From: Burkholderia sp. L27(2015)
GTDB taxonomy: Bacteria > Pseudomonadota > Gammaproteobacteria > Burkholderiales > Burkholderiaceae
Assembly: GCF_009765705.1 (NCBI RefSeq)
Contig: NZ_LMUX01000021.1
Span: forward strand, 413,606-477,605
Direction: 5' to 3'
DNA: 64,000 nucleotides
A program made the translations under genes and the position numbers. Of the stretch, positions 39,597-49,290 are shown in pieces (position 1 is the stretch's first letter; each line of letters begins with the position of its first letter). The notes beneath the pieces were generated by a model. The model was given only the letters and a program-made list of their open reading frames with translations. It was not told where the DNA came from and made no database searches.

Positions 39597-40619
39597 TCAG
39601 GCGCCCTGCACGACTTTCGCCTGCACCAGTGAGCGTTCGAGTGCGGCAATCCGATTGTCCCGCTCCGTCACTGCAGCCCTGAGCTGCGCAAGCTGCTGAT
39701 CGCGTTGCGCAATCGCCGCGTTCAGACCGACGATGTGCTGATGCACTCGCATCTCAAGGCTGAGCAGCGGCGCCAGGTCCGCCATATACTGCCGCCCGGA
39801 CTCAACCGCTGCCTCGAGTTCCTCTTCATTGCCACCGGTGCCAGCCGCGACCTGCAGCGCTACGAACAATTTCTTCACGGAGTGCGGCGCCGAGCGAATC
39901 ACGTCCAGGTCTCGCGCATGGAAGCGCGTATGACGCAAGCCCTCCTCCAGAAACTCGCGGCCGAACTCCTCGGCCTGCTGCGCTCCCAGCGGCAGGTCCA
40001 ACTGCTTCGCCATGCGCTCCAGCTCCCCGCGAGGATTGTCCAGCAACAGGTCATAGTCCACGATGACGCGTGTATGGCCACGCGTATCGACCAATGCCGG
40101 CACCACGTGGGCCAGCCACAGCAAATAGGATTTCTCATCGGCAAAGCCGTCACGCTTGCTCAGCGATCTGGCCACGCTGATCGGATGGCGCACCGTGACC
40201 ACGTAGCTCACGGGCACCCCGATGCAGTCGAACACCGGCTGCCAGAACGGCATCAACCGGGACAGCCGCGGATCCTTCAACGCGAACGTCCTGCCCTGAC
40301 ACTTCGCGCGCACGGTCACGATCGCCCGCGTCTGAAACGCATCGAGCCGCACGGGGTCAATCTTGCTCAGGTCGATCTCGCCGATGGCATGCCACTCGAC
40401 CCCGGCTGCATTCATCAACTCGACGTTGAGTCCGAGGATATCCAGATCCTCGAAAAATCCCTTCTCGTTCACACCCGCAACAGGCCGCAGCAACCGGTCG
40501 CCGAACTCCGCGCCCAACGCCGCCAGCGCCCGCGTGGTCGAGCTGGTGCCACTCCTGTGCATGCCCAGTACGACTATCAGTTTCCCCGCCGACTCGGGCG
40601 CCGTCACGTTCTCTTTCAT
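39597..40619 (-). CDS. PAPS-dependent sulfotransferase family protein
   Basis: The 340-residue protein has the 5'-phosphosulfate loop LGMHRSGTSSTTRAL near its N-terminus and the 3'-phosphate-binding segment TVRHPISVARSLSKRDGF. The catalytic domain spans about residues 10-240. The C-terminal 80 residues form a probable coiled coil (QHIVGLNAAIAQRDQQLAQLRAAV). It would transfer sulfate from PAPS to a hydroxyl, most likely on a glycan or lipid given the nearby glycosyltransferases and PAPS-forming genes. The start has a good AGGAAA site, and overlaps by four bases a possible upstream reading frame. Confidence 0.85.
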   Translation of the reverse strand: MKENVTAPESAGKLIVVLGMHRSGTSSTTRALAALGAEFGDRLLRPVAGVNEKGFFEDLDILGLNVELMNAAGVEWHAIGEIDLSKIDPVRLDAFQTRAIVTVRAKCQGRTFALKDPRLSRLMPFWQPVFDCIGVPVSYVVTVRHPISVARSLSKRDGFADEKSYLLWLAHVVPALVDTRGHTRVIVDYDLLLDNPRGELERMAKQLDLPLGAQQAEEFGREFLEEGLRHTRFHARDLDVIRSAPHSVKKLFVALQVAAGTGGNEEELEAAVESGRQYMADLAPLLSLEMRVHQHIVGLNAAIAQRDQQLAQLRAAVTERDNRIAALERSLVQAKVVQGA

Positions 40620-41026
40620 CTTGTTTCCTGAATTAAATAGGTGCCGCCCGGCTTGTCCCAAGGCAGCCAACGCAACCTTGGATGGATGACCCGCGTCCCT
40701 GTCTCGAGCCGGCTTCTGAAGCCGGCTGCAGAACGGATAAACACTTTGACCACCGCATTACTATGAACGGCGAAACGCCCTCCGTTTCGTGGAATTAGCC
40801 ACGTTTCCGCTGCCTGATCAACTGATCGGCCGACAGCGGCCAATGCTAGCCTACCGCTCAGTTTATCTCGCGAACAATGCGCTTTGTGGGGCACGCCGCC
40901 CCCAGGATAAAAGGCCCCACGGACAAGCTCATCACCGTTACGCAACCATTCCTGCACCCGGCGTAAGAATTTGTCCCGTAACTGGGCCTGCCAGCTACGG
41001 CGATACTCGTTTATTTTTCCATACAT
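40616..41026 (-). CDS. Possible small gene translationally coupled to the sulfotransferase
   Basis: A 136-codon frame begins at ATG 41026 (MYGKINEYRRSWQAQLRDKF) and ends so that its TGA overlaps the sulfotransferase ATG as ATGA, a classic coupling arrangement. The product is basic and matches no family I know. The frame contains two perfect hairpins and its codon use is not strongly coding-like, so this may instead be leader sequence. It shares the intergenic gap with the divergent methyltransferase gene. Confidence 0.3.
   Translation of the reverse strand: MYGKINEYRRSWQAQLRDKFLRRVQEWLRNGDELVRGAFYPGGGVPHKAHCSRDKLSGRLALAAVGRSVDQAAETWLIPRNGGRFAVHSNAVVKVFIRSAAGFRSRLETGTRVIHPRLRWLPWDKPGGTYLIQETR
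40707..40789. promoter_or_regulatory. Two tight hairpins upstream of the sulfotransferase
   Basis: AGCCGGCTT-CTG-AAGCCGGCT is at 40707-40727 and CGAAACG-CCCTC-CGTTTCG at 40771-40789. Neither is followed by a T-tract. They lie in the 428-bp gap between divergent genes and could be RNA or operator structures. Confidence 0.5.
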
Positions 41027-41047
41027 AAGTTAGTTCGGAGTCAGTAA

Positions 41048-42358
41048 ATGCATGCATCCTCGCTTGAAAACATGCAACAGTGCTACCAGCGCTATGTCCG
41101 ACCCAGCCCATTGCAAACGCGCGATCATGTCGTAGTGCTCGACGTAGGCGGCGCAGATGTCAACGGGGGCTATCGCGAAGTGTTCGACGATCCCCGCTAC
41201 CAATACCTGACCGTTGATCTCACGGCCGGCGTTGGCGTCGATATCGTGCTCGAAGATCCCTATCGACTGCCGGTTGCAGACGGCTCCGTGGACATCGTTC
41301 TCTCCGGGCAGATGCTTGAACACTGCGAATTCTTCTGGTTGACCTTCGCGGAGATGCTGCGGGTGCTGAAGCCTGACGGCTTCCTGTTCTTGATCGCGCC
41401 TTCCGCTGGCCCCATCCATCGCTATCCTGTCGATTGCTACCGCTTCTATCCCGACGCCTATCGTGCACTGGCAAAATACGCTAATTGCCGCTTGCTTGAA
41501 GTGTGGCGGGATGAGCGCGGGCCATGGTGCGACCTCGTCGGCGTATTTGCCAAGCAAACGCTGCCGTTAGCCAAGACCCCGAACCCAGCGCTGAGCGCGC
41601 CAGCCCCCCACGTTCCGATTGATCCGCCACTTGGCACCGCGGAAGAAGAAGCCACGCGGGGCAGCGTTCACTATCTGGAAGTATTGGCCAGCCTTCATGA
41701 AGTACTGGCACCGTCGCTATATCTGGAAGTCGGCATTCGCCACGGCCGCAGCCTGGAGCTCGCCCGGTGCCCCGCCATCGGTGTGGATCCCGCACCGAAC
41801 ATCACGCAGCCGCTGAAGTCCACGACACAAATATTCGCGATGACCAGCGACGAGTATTTCGCAGACATGGGCAGTCATCCCTTGCCGCAGGCGCCGGACC
41901 TCGTCTTCATCGACGGTATGCATTTGTTTGAATATGCGTTGCGCGATTTCATGAACATCGAGCGGCTGGCCACACCGGGAACGCTGATCGTGCTCGACGA
42001 CATCTATCCCTCGCATTCCGCTCAGGCTGATCGTGATCGCCGCACCCGGGTCTGGACCGGCGACATTTGGAAGTTGCACCGCGTTCTGGCCGAGGTGCGG
42101 CCGGATCTGCTCCTGGTACCACTGGACACCGCGCCGACCGGATTGTTGTTGGTGGCCGGCTTGGATCCCACTAACCGTGTGCTGTGGGACCGCTACAATC
42201 CCATCATGCGGCAATACAGCGCCGCGATCGAGCCGCCGCCGGAAGTGCTCGCGCGTAGAGGTGTCATTGCTCCCACGGATCCGGCCGTGGCCGAGGTGCT
42301 GTCGATGCTGCGCAAGCGCCGCGGTGCCATAGCCCAGAGCAAGCTCGGAGCATTGTGA
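41048..42358 (+). CDS. Double methyltransferase-fold protein
   Basis: The 436-residue protein appears to hold two class I SAM-methyltransferase-like domains. The first (about 1-175) has VVVLDVGGADVNGGY, VDIVLSGQMLEHC and LRVLKPDGFLFLIAP. The second (about 205-380) has LYLEVGIRHGRSLELA, APDLVFIDGMHLFEYALRD and GTLIVLDDIYPS, a Methyltransf_24-like pattern. A Pro/Ala linker separates them. Targets are unknown; glycan methylation is suggested by neighbours. The ATG follows TCGGAG, and the stop overlaps the next start by one base (TGATG). Confidence 0.78.
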   Translation: MHASSLENMQQCYQRYVRPSPLQTRDHVVVLDVGGADVNGGYREVFDDPRYQYLTVDLTAGVGVDIVLEDPYRLPVADGSVDIVLSGQMLEHCEFFWLTFAEMLRVLKPDGFLFLIAPSAGPIHRYPVDCYRFYPDAYRALAKYANCRLLEVWRDERGPWCDLVGVFAKQTLPLAKTPNPALSAPAPHVPIDPPLGTAEEEATRGSVHYLEVLASLHEVLAPSLYLEVGIRHGRSLELARCPAIGVDPAPNITQPLKSTTQIFAMTSDEYFADMGSHPLPQAPDLVFIDGMHLFEYALRDFMNIERLATPGTLIVLDDIYPSHSAQADRDRRTRVWTGDIWKLHRVLAEVRPDLLLVPLDTAPTGLLLVAGLDPTNRVLWDRYNPIMRQYSAAIEPPPEVLARRGVIAPTDPAVAEVLSMLRKRRGAIAQSKLGAL

Positions 42359-43275
42359 TGAGCTCGCCAAAGCTGTCGGTGATTGTCATCGGCTACAACA
42401 TGGCGCGTGAGCTGCCGCGCACCATCCGCTCGCTGTCACCGGCCATGCAGCGCGACATCGACATCGGCGATTACGAAATCATCGTAGTCGACAACGGCTC
42501 CACCGAACCGTTCGACCCCCAGCAATGCCTGCAACTCGGCAGCAATATCAGCGTTCACCGCATCGCTGATGCCACGCCATCGCCAGTGCCGGCGATCAAT
42601 CACGGCCTGGCGGTTGCGCGTGGTGACTTGATCGGCGTGCTGATCGACGGCGCACGCATGGCCTCGCCGCGATTGCTGGCCACGGCGCTGGAAGCGGCGC
42701 AACTGCATCGGCGTCCAGTGATCGGCTCCCTGGCATTCCACCTAGGGCCGGACCTGCAGTGGGTCAGTATCCCCAAAGGTTATTGCCAGGAAGTGGAAGA
42801 TCGACTGCTGGCCTCGGTCAATTGGACCGAGGACGCCTATCGCCTTTTCTCGATATCGGTGTTTGCCGGTTCGTCTGCGGAAGGGTGGTTCGTCATTCCT
42901 GCGGAAACCAATGCGCTATTCCTTACCCGGGAGCACTGGGGGGCGTTGGGCTGCTATGACCCTGGCTTTGTGACACCCGGTGGCGGCCTAGCCAATCTCG
43001 ACACTTGGGGGCGCGCCTGCGCCGACCCGGATGGCCGTGTCATGCTATTGCTGGGTGAAGGGACATTCCACCAGGTCCATGGCGGCATCGCCACCAACTC
43101 ATCGGTATCGAAATGGCCGTTGTTCCATGACGAGTACGTACGGCTGCGTGGTAAGGCTTACCAGCGCCCAACTGGCACGCCGTTGATGGTAGGTCGCCTG
43201 CACCCCGCCGCGCTGGCGAGTGTGAAACTCTCGGCCGAGCGCTTGCTGCAAATTAATGCGAAAGAGAAGCAGTGA
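42358..43275 (+). CDS. Glycosyltransferase family 2
   Basis: The 305-residue GT-A protein has LSVIVIGYNMARELPRTIRS and the nucleotide-binding EIIVVDNGSTEPF, a later LIGVLIDGARMASP in place of the usual DxD region, and GGLANLDTWGRAC near the acceptor site. It probably adds a sugar in the cytoplasm to the glycan of this block. It is translationally coupled to the double methyltransferase. Confidence 0.85.
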   Translation: MSSPKLSVIVIGYNMARELPRTIRSLSPAMQRDIDIGDYEIIVVDNGSTEPFDPQQCLQLGSNISVHRIADATPSPVPAINHGLAVARGDLIGVLIDGARMASPRLLATALEAAQLHRRPVIGSLAFHLGPDLQWVSIPKGYCQEVEDRLLASVNWTEDAYRLFSISVFAGSSAEGWFVIPAETNALFLTREHWGALGCYDPGFVTPGGGLANLDTWGRACADPDGRVMLLLGEGTFHQVHGGIATNSSVSKWPLFHDEYVRLRGKAYQRPTGTPLMVGRLHPAALASVKLSAERLLQINAKEKQ

Positions 43276-43340
43276 GCGGTGATCGTGCCGAATCACCCGA
43301 TGGCGTTAGCTCATGACTCCACGATGGCGCTGCCTTTGCG

Positions 43341-43373
43341 CCAATCGATCGGTACCAATCGATCGGTACCGAT
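43341..43373. repeat. Perfect 14-bp tandem duplication
   Basis: CCAATCGATCGGTA at 43341 is repeated exactly at 43355, and a five-base part of a third copy follows. It lies between two convergent stops. Confidence 0.85.
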
Positions 43374-43404
43374 AGGCTAGCCCGTGCTACGCCATAGCCT
43401 CGAC

Positions 43405-44259
43405 TCACTTGTCAGTGAGATCGAGCGCGCGCGCAAGAAATGACGACTCCCGCCTCGCTGAGAAAATCTCAAATCCATCGTTGGCTATTGTTTTTCTTTC
43501 AGCCTCATCGCTCAAAAGTCTGGCGCACGTTTCCACCAATTTATCGTAAGAAGCGGCCGCCACCGATCTCTTGATATCCGGCTCGATCGATGTCAATTCG
43601 TCGCATTCAGCGACGACCGTTTTTTTATTGGCGAGCAGATACGAAACCCGCACAATTTCAAAAACCTGGTCTTCGTAAAAATGTACGTTCAATACGATCT
43701 TCGAGCGAGCTATATACTCGTCGCGCTCTTTACCATATACGTTGAAAACCGATTTTACCGCGAATCCACGCGCCATTAAATCATTCAATACCTTACTGCG
43801 TCTTTCATTCATACTGCCGTAGAACAATACATCTATATCTTCAGCGACCTCGGGGATTCTGGTAAGTTGTTCGACATAACCAATCGGCACGAATTTGATT
43901 GCGTCGACGCCTTTTTCCTGCAATTTCTTGACGTTGCCAACACTGTAATCCCAAACCTGACATTTTTTCAGCATGGCGAGATATGCCGAATCCCCTTTAA
44001 AACACGGGGCCCCCATCTGCTCGGTATTGTAAATGATACTCTTCGCCGGAATTTTATCTAGGGTATCGCGACTCAGCAAATGAGCCCCTATTATTATATT
44101 TAGCTTCGTTGGGTGCAGCTCATTTACTCCTACATCACACTCCACATTTATTTCGTGCAACCCGTAAATGATAGTTTCCGCGAGTTCGTACAACGCCAAA
44201 TAATGGGTGTAACCTTCTGGCTTGATGACCACGATACGAATTTGTTCATTGGGCTGCAT
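43405..44259 (-). CDS. CgeB-like glycosyltransferase, AT-rich
   Basis: The 284-residue protein resembles the glycosyl-transferase 1_2/CgeB group: SIIYNTEQMGAPCF, VWDYSVGNVKKL, FVPIGYVEQL, DIDVLFYGSMNERRSKVL, IARSKIVLNVHFYED and FEIVRVSYLLANKKTVV. It is AT-rich with many AAA/ATT codons, unlike its GC-rich neighbours, which suggests separate acquisition. Probably a sugar transferase; the donor and acceptor are unknown. It lies on the opposite strand from the GT2 gene and upstream of cysNC in the same direction as those genes' transcripts. Confidence 0.72.
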   Translation of the reverse strand: MQPNEQIRIVVIKPEGYTHYLALYELAETIIYGLHEINVECDVGVNELHPTKLNIIIGAHLLSRDTLDKIPAKSIIYNTEQMGAPCFKGDSAYLAMLKKCQVWDYSVGNVKKLQEKGVDAIKFVPIGYVEQLTRIPEVAEDIDVLFYGSMNERRSKVLNDLMARGFAVKSVFNVYGKERDEYIARSKIVLNVHFYEDQVFEIVRVSYLLANKKTVVAECDELTSIEPDIKRSVAAASYDKLVETCARLLSDEAERKTIANDGFEIFSARRESSFLARALDLTDK

Positions 44260-44377
44260 TTTTCTTCCACTTTAAGTATCAGCGAATAATTATCCGACTT
44301 TCGATCAACCGATGAATTCTCTCATTTCACCGGGATATTATCTAATTAATGTAGTGACTTTTTAAAGAAATATGCAG

Positions 44378-46330
44378 TCACGGCGTCTCCCATCGACCCA
44401 TCAAACCCTCGATCCGGCTCACTGCACTACCCACATCGTCGATCGAGGCGTCGATAACAAGGTCAGCCTGTTCCGGCGCCTCATAAGGGCTATCGATCCC
44501 GGACATGTTCGGTAGTTTCCCGAGTCGTGCCTTGCGGTACAGACCTTTTACGTCCGCGGCTTCGCAGACCGCCAACGGCGTACTGACGTAAATCTCGACG
44601 AAGTTATCGCACCCTATCGTGTCACGCGCCATTTCCCGCTCGCGACGGAATGGCGAGATGAATGCCGTCATCACAATGATGCCGGCGTCCATCATCAATT
44701 TCGCCACTTCCGCGATCCGCCGAATATTTTCAACCCGGTCGGTTTCCGTGAAGCCCAAATCCCTATTCAGCCCTTGGCGAACATTGTCGCCATCGAGAAT
44801 GTAGGTGCGGCGCCCCTTGGCGTGCAACTCCAGTTCAAGTGCATTAGCCAGCGTGGATTTGCCGGACCCGGACAGACCCGTGAACCAGATGACGCATCCC
44901 TTGTGTCCGTTCAGGCGCTCGCGGTCGGTACGGCCAATCGCCAGCGCTTGCCGATGCACGTTCTGGGCGCGCCGCAAGCTATGCCGTATCAGTCCGGCCG
45001 CGACGGTCGCATGCGAAACCCGGTCGATCAGGATAAAGGCGCCCAATGCTTTCGACGTTTCGAATGCATCGAACACCAGCGGTTTGGAGGTGGCCAGATT
45101 GCAAACGCAAATATCGTTAAGCTCGAGTTTTCGGTGTGCTTCATGCGCCAGCGTATCGACGTCCACACGGTGCTTGATGGTCGTGATTGCCGCCGGCGTC
45201 GTCTGAGTGCCTAGCATCAGTTCGTAGCTGCGTCCAACCAGGCCATCTTCGTCGGCCAGCCATATCACGCTCGCCTCGAACTGATCGGTGGTTTCGAGTG
45301 GCATCGATGCCAGGCTCAACACGTCGCCGCGAGAAATATCGAGGTCTTTGTCCAGTGTCAACGTCACCGCATGACCCTGGCTGGCGCTGGTGCGCTCGCC
45401 ATCCATGGTCACGATCGCGCTTACCCTCGCGGTATGTCCGGAACGCGTGACGCGGATCTCATCGCCCCGACGCACCGCGCCCTGCATGATCGTCCCCGCG
45501 AAACCGCGGAAATCGGAGTTGGGCCGGTTGACCCATTGCACCGGAAACACCAGCCGGTCCGAGACCGCCGGCATCACCTTGACGGTTTCCAGATAGCCGA
45601 TCAGGGTCGGTCCGGTATACCAGGGCGTGGCCGCGCTGCGTTCGGTAATGTTCATGCCTTTCAACGCCGAGAGCGGAATGGCCGTGATCGACTCGAAGCC
45701 CAGCGGCTGCGCGAAATGCTCGAAATCTTCGCTGATGCGGGTGAACCGATCCTGATCATAATCGACCAAGTCCATTTTGTTCACCGCCAGTACGACGTGC
45801 TTGATGCCCATCAGTGCCACGAGATTGGCATGGCGACGGGTCTGCGTTTTTACCCCCGCGCGCGCGTCGAGCAGGATCAAGGCGACATCCGCGGTTGAAG
45901 CCCCGGTAATCATATTGCGCGTGTACTGCTCATGACCCGGCGTGTCGATCACGATGAACCGGCGGCGGTCCGTGGCGAAAAAGCGGTACGCGACATCGAT
46001 CGTGATGCCTTGCTCGCGCTCGGCCGTCAGCCCGTCGACCAGCAGCGCGAAATCGATTTCTCGGCCCTGGGTACCGTGCTTCTCCGAATCCGCTTTCAAT
46101 GCCGCCAGTTGGTCGTCGAAGATTTGCTTCGCCTCCCAGAGCAGCCGGCCTATCAGCGTACTCTTCCCGTCATCGACGCTGCCGCACGTAATGAAGCGTA
46201 GGAGATCCGTGTTTTGCTGTCGCTCCAGATAGACCTGAACGGCTGTCACGGCGTCTATCGGCGACACGGGTGACGTCGCGGTCTGCCGCGTTGCCGGCGA
46301 GTGCTGCGGTGCTTTCGTGCGAGGAGGCAT
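44378..46330 (-). CDS. cysNC: Bifunctional sulfate adenylyltransferase subunit 1 / adenylylsulfate kinase (CysN-CysC, NodQ type)
   Basis: The 650-residue fusion has an EF-Tu-like GTPase (P-loop [36 protein letters not shown]) followed by an APS kinase (from about residue 450; P-loop [30 protein letters not shown]). With CysD it makes APS, and the kinase then makes PAPS. The fusion is the NodQ form used when PAPS is needed for sulfation as well as assimilation. It overlaps cysD by one base (TGATG). Confidence 0.95.
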   Translation of the reverse strand: MPPRTKAPQHSPATRQTATSPVSPIDAVTAVQVYLERQQNTDLLRFITCGSVDDGKSTLIGRLLWEAKQIFDDQLAALKADSEKHGTQGREIDFALLVDGLTAEREQGITIDVAYRFFATDRRRFIVIDTPGHEQYTRNMITGASTADVALILLDARAGVKTQTRRHANLVALMGIKHVVLAVNKMDLVDYDQDRFTRISEDFEHFAQPLGFESITAIPLSALKGMNITERSAATPWYTGPTLIGYLETVKVMPAVSDRLVFPVQWVNRPNSDFRGFAGTIMQGAVRRGDEIRVTRSGHTARVSAIVTMDGERTSASQGHAVTLTLDKDLDISRGDVLSLASMPLETTDQFEASVIWLADEDGLVGRSYELMLGTQTTPAAITTIKHRVDVDTLAHEAHRKLELNDICVCNLATSKPLVFDAFETSKALGAFILIDRVSHATVAAGLIRHSLRRAQNVHRQALAIGRTDRERLNGHKGCVIWFTGLSGSGKSTLANALELELHAKGRRTYILDGDNVRQGLNRDLGFTETDRVENIRRIAEVAKLMMDAGIIVMTAFISPFRREREMARDTIGCDNFVEIYVSTPLAVCEAADVKGLYRKARLGKLPNMSGIDSPYEAPEQADLVIDASIDDVGSAVSRIEGLMGRWETP

Positions 46331-47790
46331 CAGAAATATCCCTCTTGTTTTTTTCGTTCCATCGAGCCACTGCTATCCAGATCTATGGCCCGCCCCTGGC
46401 GTTCCGAGGTGCGTGCATCGAGCAACTCAAGAATGATTTCCGGCAGGCTGGCCGCCTGGGATCCGACCGCACCGGTCAATGGATAACATCCTAGTGTCCT
46501 GAACCTCACGGTACGGCACTCGATGGTCTCGTGTTCGAGCAGGCGCATGCGCGCATCGTCGACCATGATCATCATGCCGTCACGCACCACCACGGGCCTG
46601 GGCTTGGCGAAATACAGCGGTACGATAGGAATCGATTCACGGTAAATGTATTGCCAGATATCGAGTTCGGTCCAATTGGAAAGAGGAAATACGCGGATGC
46701 TCTCGCCTTTGTTTTTCCGCGCGTTGTACAGGTTCCAGAGTTCCGGGCGCTGGCTCTTTGGGTCCCATCGGTGGTTTTGCGAACGGAACGAAAAGATGCG
46801 CTCTTTGGCCCGCGATTTTTCCTCGTCGCGTCGCGCTCCGCCAAAAACCACGTCGAATTGGTGTTGGTCCAGCGCCTGCTTGAGGCCTACCGTCTTGGTG
46901 ATATCTGTATGCACGGAAGAACCGTGGTCAAACGGATTGATATTCTTTTCGATGGCTTCCGGATTGATATGGATCAGCAACTTCATACCGCTGGAGCGGG
47001 CGATCTCGTCCCTGAACAAATACATTTCATGGAATTTCCACCGCGTGTCGACGTGCAACAAGGGAAACGGCGGGGGCGCGGGAAAGAAAGCCTTGCGCGC
47101 CAGATGCAGCATGACCGAACTGTCCTTACCGATCGAATACAGCATCGCGGGATTTTCAGCCTGAGCCACCGCTTCACGCAGGATAGCGATGCTTTCGGCT
47201 TCGAGCCGGTCGAGGTGCGTGAGCGTTTCGGAAGCCGTCGCCCGCGCAGGATGCCGCGCCGTCTTTTGACTTTCCAAATTCAGTCGAGGCGGATAACTGA
47301 GCAAGGCAATATCGACATCGGCCAGGGCGTCGATCTCCCGGCATGGGGCGACCAAAGCCGCGTGAGGAAATAGCGTCAGCGGCTTGCCCACATAGGCCTG
47401 CAGCATTTCCAACGCGGTTGCGATGTTCGCCGCGCTGTGTGCCTCATTAGCGACTCCATCCAACGCGATCCAATAGCGGCCACCGCGCGCATCGTTCGCA
47501 TGCAGGAACATCTGCTCTTCATAGCGCTTGAGCTGCCCGAACAGCACCAATTTTCGCTGGGCTTTGGACCGCGTAATTTCCCACTCCATCACGGACGGCG
47601 TGGGGGCCTTGCCTTGTTCGTCCAGAAGATCGCTAGCTTTGAGTTCGACCGGGAGAAAGCCGGTCTCATGAAGCCGGCGCTCCGCGGTGCGTTTGCTGGA
47701 CGCGAGACCCAGTTGCTCCAGTAGTTGATAAGCCTGCTCGGTGTTCCAGACACGCGAGGAAGAAAAACTCAAAATGGGAGGGACTGTCAT
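46330..47790 (-). CDS. cysD: Sulfate adenylyltransferase subunit 2 (CysD) with large N-terminal extension
   Basis: From ATG 47790 (AAGGA site upstream) the protein has 486 residues, while CysD is normally about 300. The C-terminal 295 residues are ordinary Cys[21 protein letters not shown]-loop [41 protein letters not shown] and [17 protein letters not shown]. The first 190 residues are an extra domain I do not recognise, with [20 protein letters not shown], then [20 protein letters not shown] and [11 protein letters not shown]. An upstream start at 47841 is less likely. Confidence 0.93.
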   Translation of the reverse strand: MTVPPILSFSSSRVWNTEQAYQLLEQLGLASSKRTAERRLHETGFLPVELKASDLLDEQGKAPTPSVMEWEITRSKAQRKLVLFGQLKRYEEQMFLHANDARGGRYWIALDGVANEAHSAANIATALEMLQAYVGKPLTLFPHAALVAPCREIDALADVDIALLSYPPRLNLESQKTARHPARATASETLTHLDRLEAESIAILREAVAQAENPAMLYSIGKDSSVMLHLARKAFFPAPPPFPLLHVDTRWKFHEMYLFRDEIARSSGMKLLIHINPEAIEKNINPFDHGSSVHTDITKTVGLKQALDQHQFDVVFGGARRDEEKSRAKERIFSFRSQNHRWDPKSQRPELWNLYNARKNKGESIRVFPLSNWTELDIWQYIYRESIPIVPLYFAKPRPVVVRDGMMIMVDDARMRLLEHETIECRTVRFRTLGCYPLTGAVGSQAASLPEIILELLDARTSERQGRAIDLDSSGSMERKKQEGYF

Positions 47791-48006
47791 CCACGCATCC
47801 TTTTTGACGCAATAATTCAAAATCAAGACAATACAGAACAATCAATGTCATTTTTCTAATTTCCCCCACAAATTTTCTTGTTTCTCAAAATTGCGACAAC
47901 TCTTGTCGATTGCAGCATGGAAAATTTGATAAGTGCGTGCACGGCGGGGGAGAATCAGCGCAGCGTGCGCTTAGATCGTGCGCAGAAAATACCAGGGGCT
48001 CGACCT

Positions 48007-49245
48007 ATGACCTGCCACCATTGCGGGGCCGAACTGAAAACACGTTTGATAGACCTGGGCAGCGCGCCGCCGTCCCACACCTATCTGACGCAGCAAACCC
48101 TGCAGGCCCCCGAGAAATGGTATCCGCTCGAAGTATGGGTATGCGAAACCTGCTGGCTGGCGCAAACCCTGGACCTCGCACCGCAAAGCGAATTTTTCTC
48201 GGCCGATCACGCCCATTTCAACGCGTCCTCCAGCACCTGGCTCGCGCACGCGCGGCGTTACGTCGACGAGATGAGCGTGCAATTCGGGCTGACCGCCGAG
48301 TCCATGGTGATCGAAGCCGCGTCGGGCGACGGCTACCTGCTGCAGTACGTCAAGGAGCTCGGCATTCCGTGCCTGGGCATCGAGCACACCGAAGGCGCCG
48401 CGCAGGCTGTGCGCGGCAAAGGCATCGAAGTGATCACGGCGTCTTTCGGCATCGCGCTGGCGCAGAAACTGGCGGCGCAGGGCAAGAGCGCGGACCTGAT
48501 CGCGGCCAATAATGTGCTGACCCATGTGCCCGATATCAACGACTTCGTGGCCGGTTTTACCGCCCTGCTCAAACCGGGGGGCGTGGCTACGTTCGAATTC
48601 CCGCATCTGGCAAACCTGATGCGGCACAACCAGTTCGATACCATCCACCACGCGCATTTTTCTTACCTGTCGTTGACCGCAGTGATGCGTATCCTGGCCT
48701 ACAACGGGCTGGCGGTATTCGATGTGGCGGAATTGCCCACGCTCAGCGGCAGCTTGCGGGTGTTCGCTCAACGCGCGGATCGTGGCCGCCACGGCACCAG
48801 TGGCCGGGTGGGCGAGATGCTGGAGGCGGAACTGCGGACGGGCATTGCGAGCACGGGGTTTTACCGCACCTTTCAAGCCCGGGCCGAAGGCGTCAAGGAC
48901 GATTTCGTGGCGTTCCTGATCGACGCCAAACGCGCGGGCAAGACCGTCGCCGCTTATGGCGCGGCAGCCAAAGGGAATACCTTGCTGAACTACGCGGGGG
49001 TACGGGGAGACTTGATCAGCTATGTCGTGGATCGTAACCCGGCCAAGCAAGGGATGTTCATGCCCGGCAGCCGGATACCGGTTCGCGGCGTAGAGTATCT
49101 TGCGCAAACCCGGCCGGACTTTATCGTGATCCTGCCTTGGAATCAGCAGGCGGAAGTGATGGATCAGCTCGCCTACGCGTCGCAGTGGGGCGCGCAGTTC
49201 GTGGTGGCGTTTCCGCAGTTATCGATTATTCCGCAGGCGCGGTAA
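48007..49245 (+). CDS. Sugar C-methyltransferase family protein with zinc-binding N-terminus
   Basis: The 412-residue protein has the three-part layout of NDP-hexose C-methyltransferases (TylC3/NovU type): an N-terminal zinc site (CHHCG and CETC), a central SAM domain (VIEAASGDGYLLQYV, IAANNVLTHVPD, IHHAHFSYLSL) and a C-terminal domain (VAAYGAAAKGNTLLNYAG, YVVDRNPAKQGMFMPGSRIPV). It would C-methylate a nucleotide-bound sugar. The start at 48007 has AGGGG eight bases upstream and places the zinc motif at the N-terminus; ATG 47917 and 47878 are alternatives. Confidence 0.87.
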   Translation: MTCHHCGAELKTRLIDLGSAPPSHTYLTQQTLQAPEKWYPLEVWVCETCWLAQTLDLAPQSEFFSADHAHFNASSSTWLAHARRYVDEMSVQFGLTAESMVIEAASGDGYLLQYVKELGIPCLGIEHTEGAAQAVRGKGIEVITASFGIALAQKLAAQGKSADLIAANNVLTHVPDINDFVAGFTALLKPGGVATFEFPHLANLMRHNQFDTIHHAHFSYLSLTAVMRILAYNGLAVFDVAELPTLSGSLRVFAQRADRGRHGTSGRVGEMLEAELRTGIASTGFYRTFQARAEGVKDDFVAFLIDAKRAGKTVAAYGAAAKGNTLLNYAGVRGDLISYVVDRNPAKQGMFMPGSRIPVRGVEYLAQTRPDFIVILPWNQQAEVMDQLAYASQWGAQFVVAFPQLSIIPQAR

Positions 49246-49290
49246 TCAGCGGCCGTAATACGCAAGAACACGACTCGGCCGCCCGCCTAC

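Noticed and set aside
47971-49107. 378-codon frame opposite the C-methyltransferase
   Set aside because: The plus-strand gene has clear zinc and SAM motifs; the antisense product has no family features.
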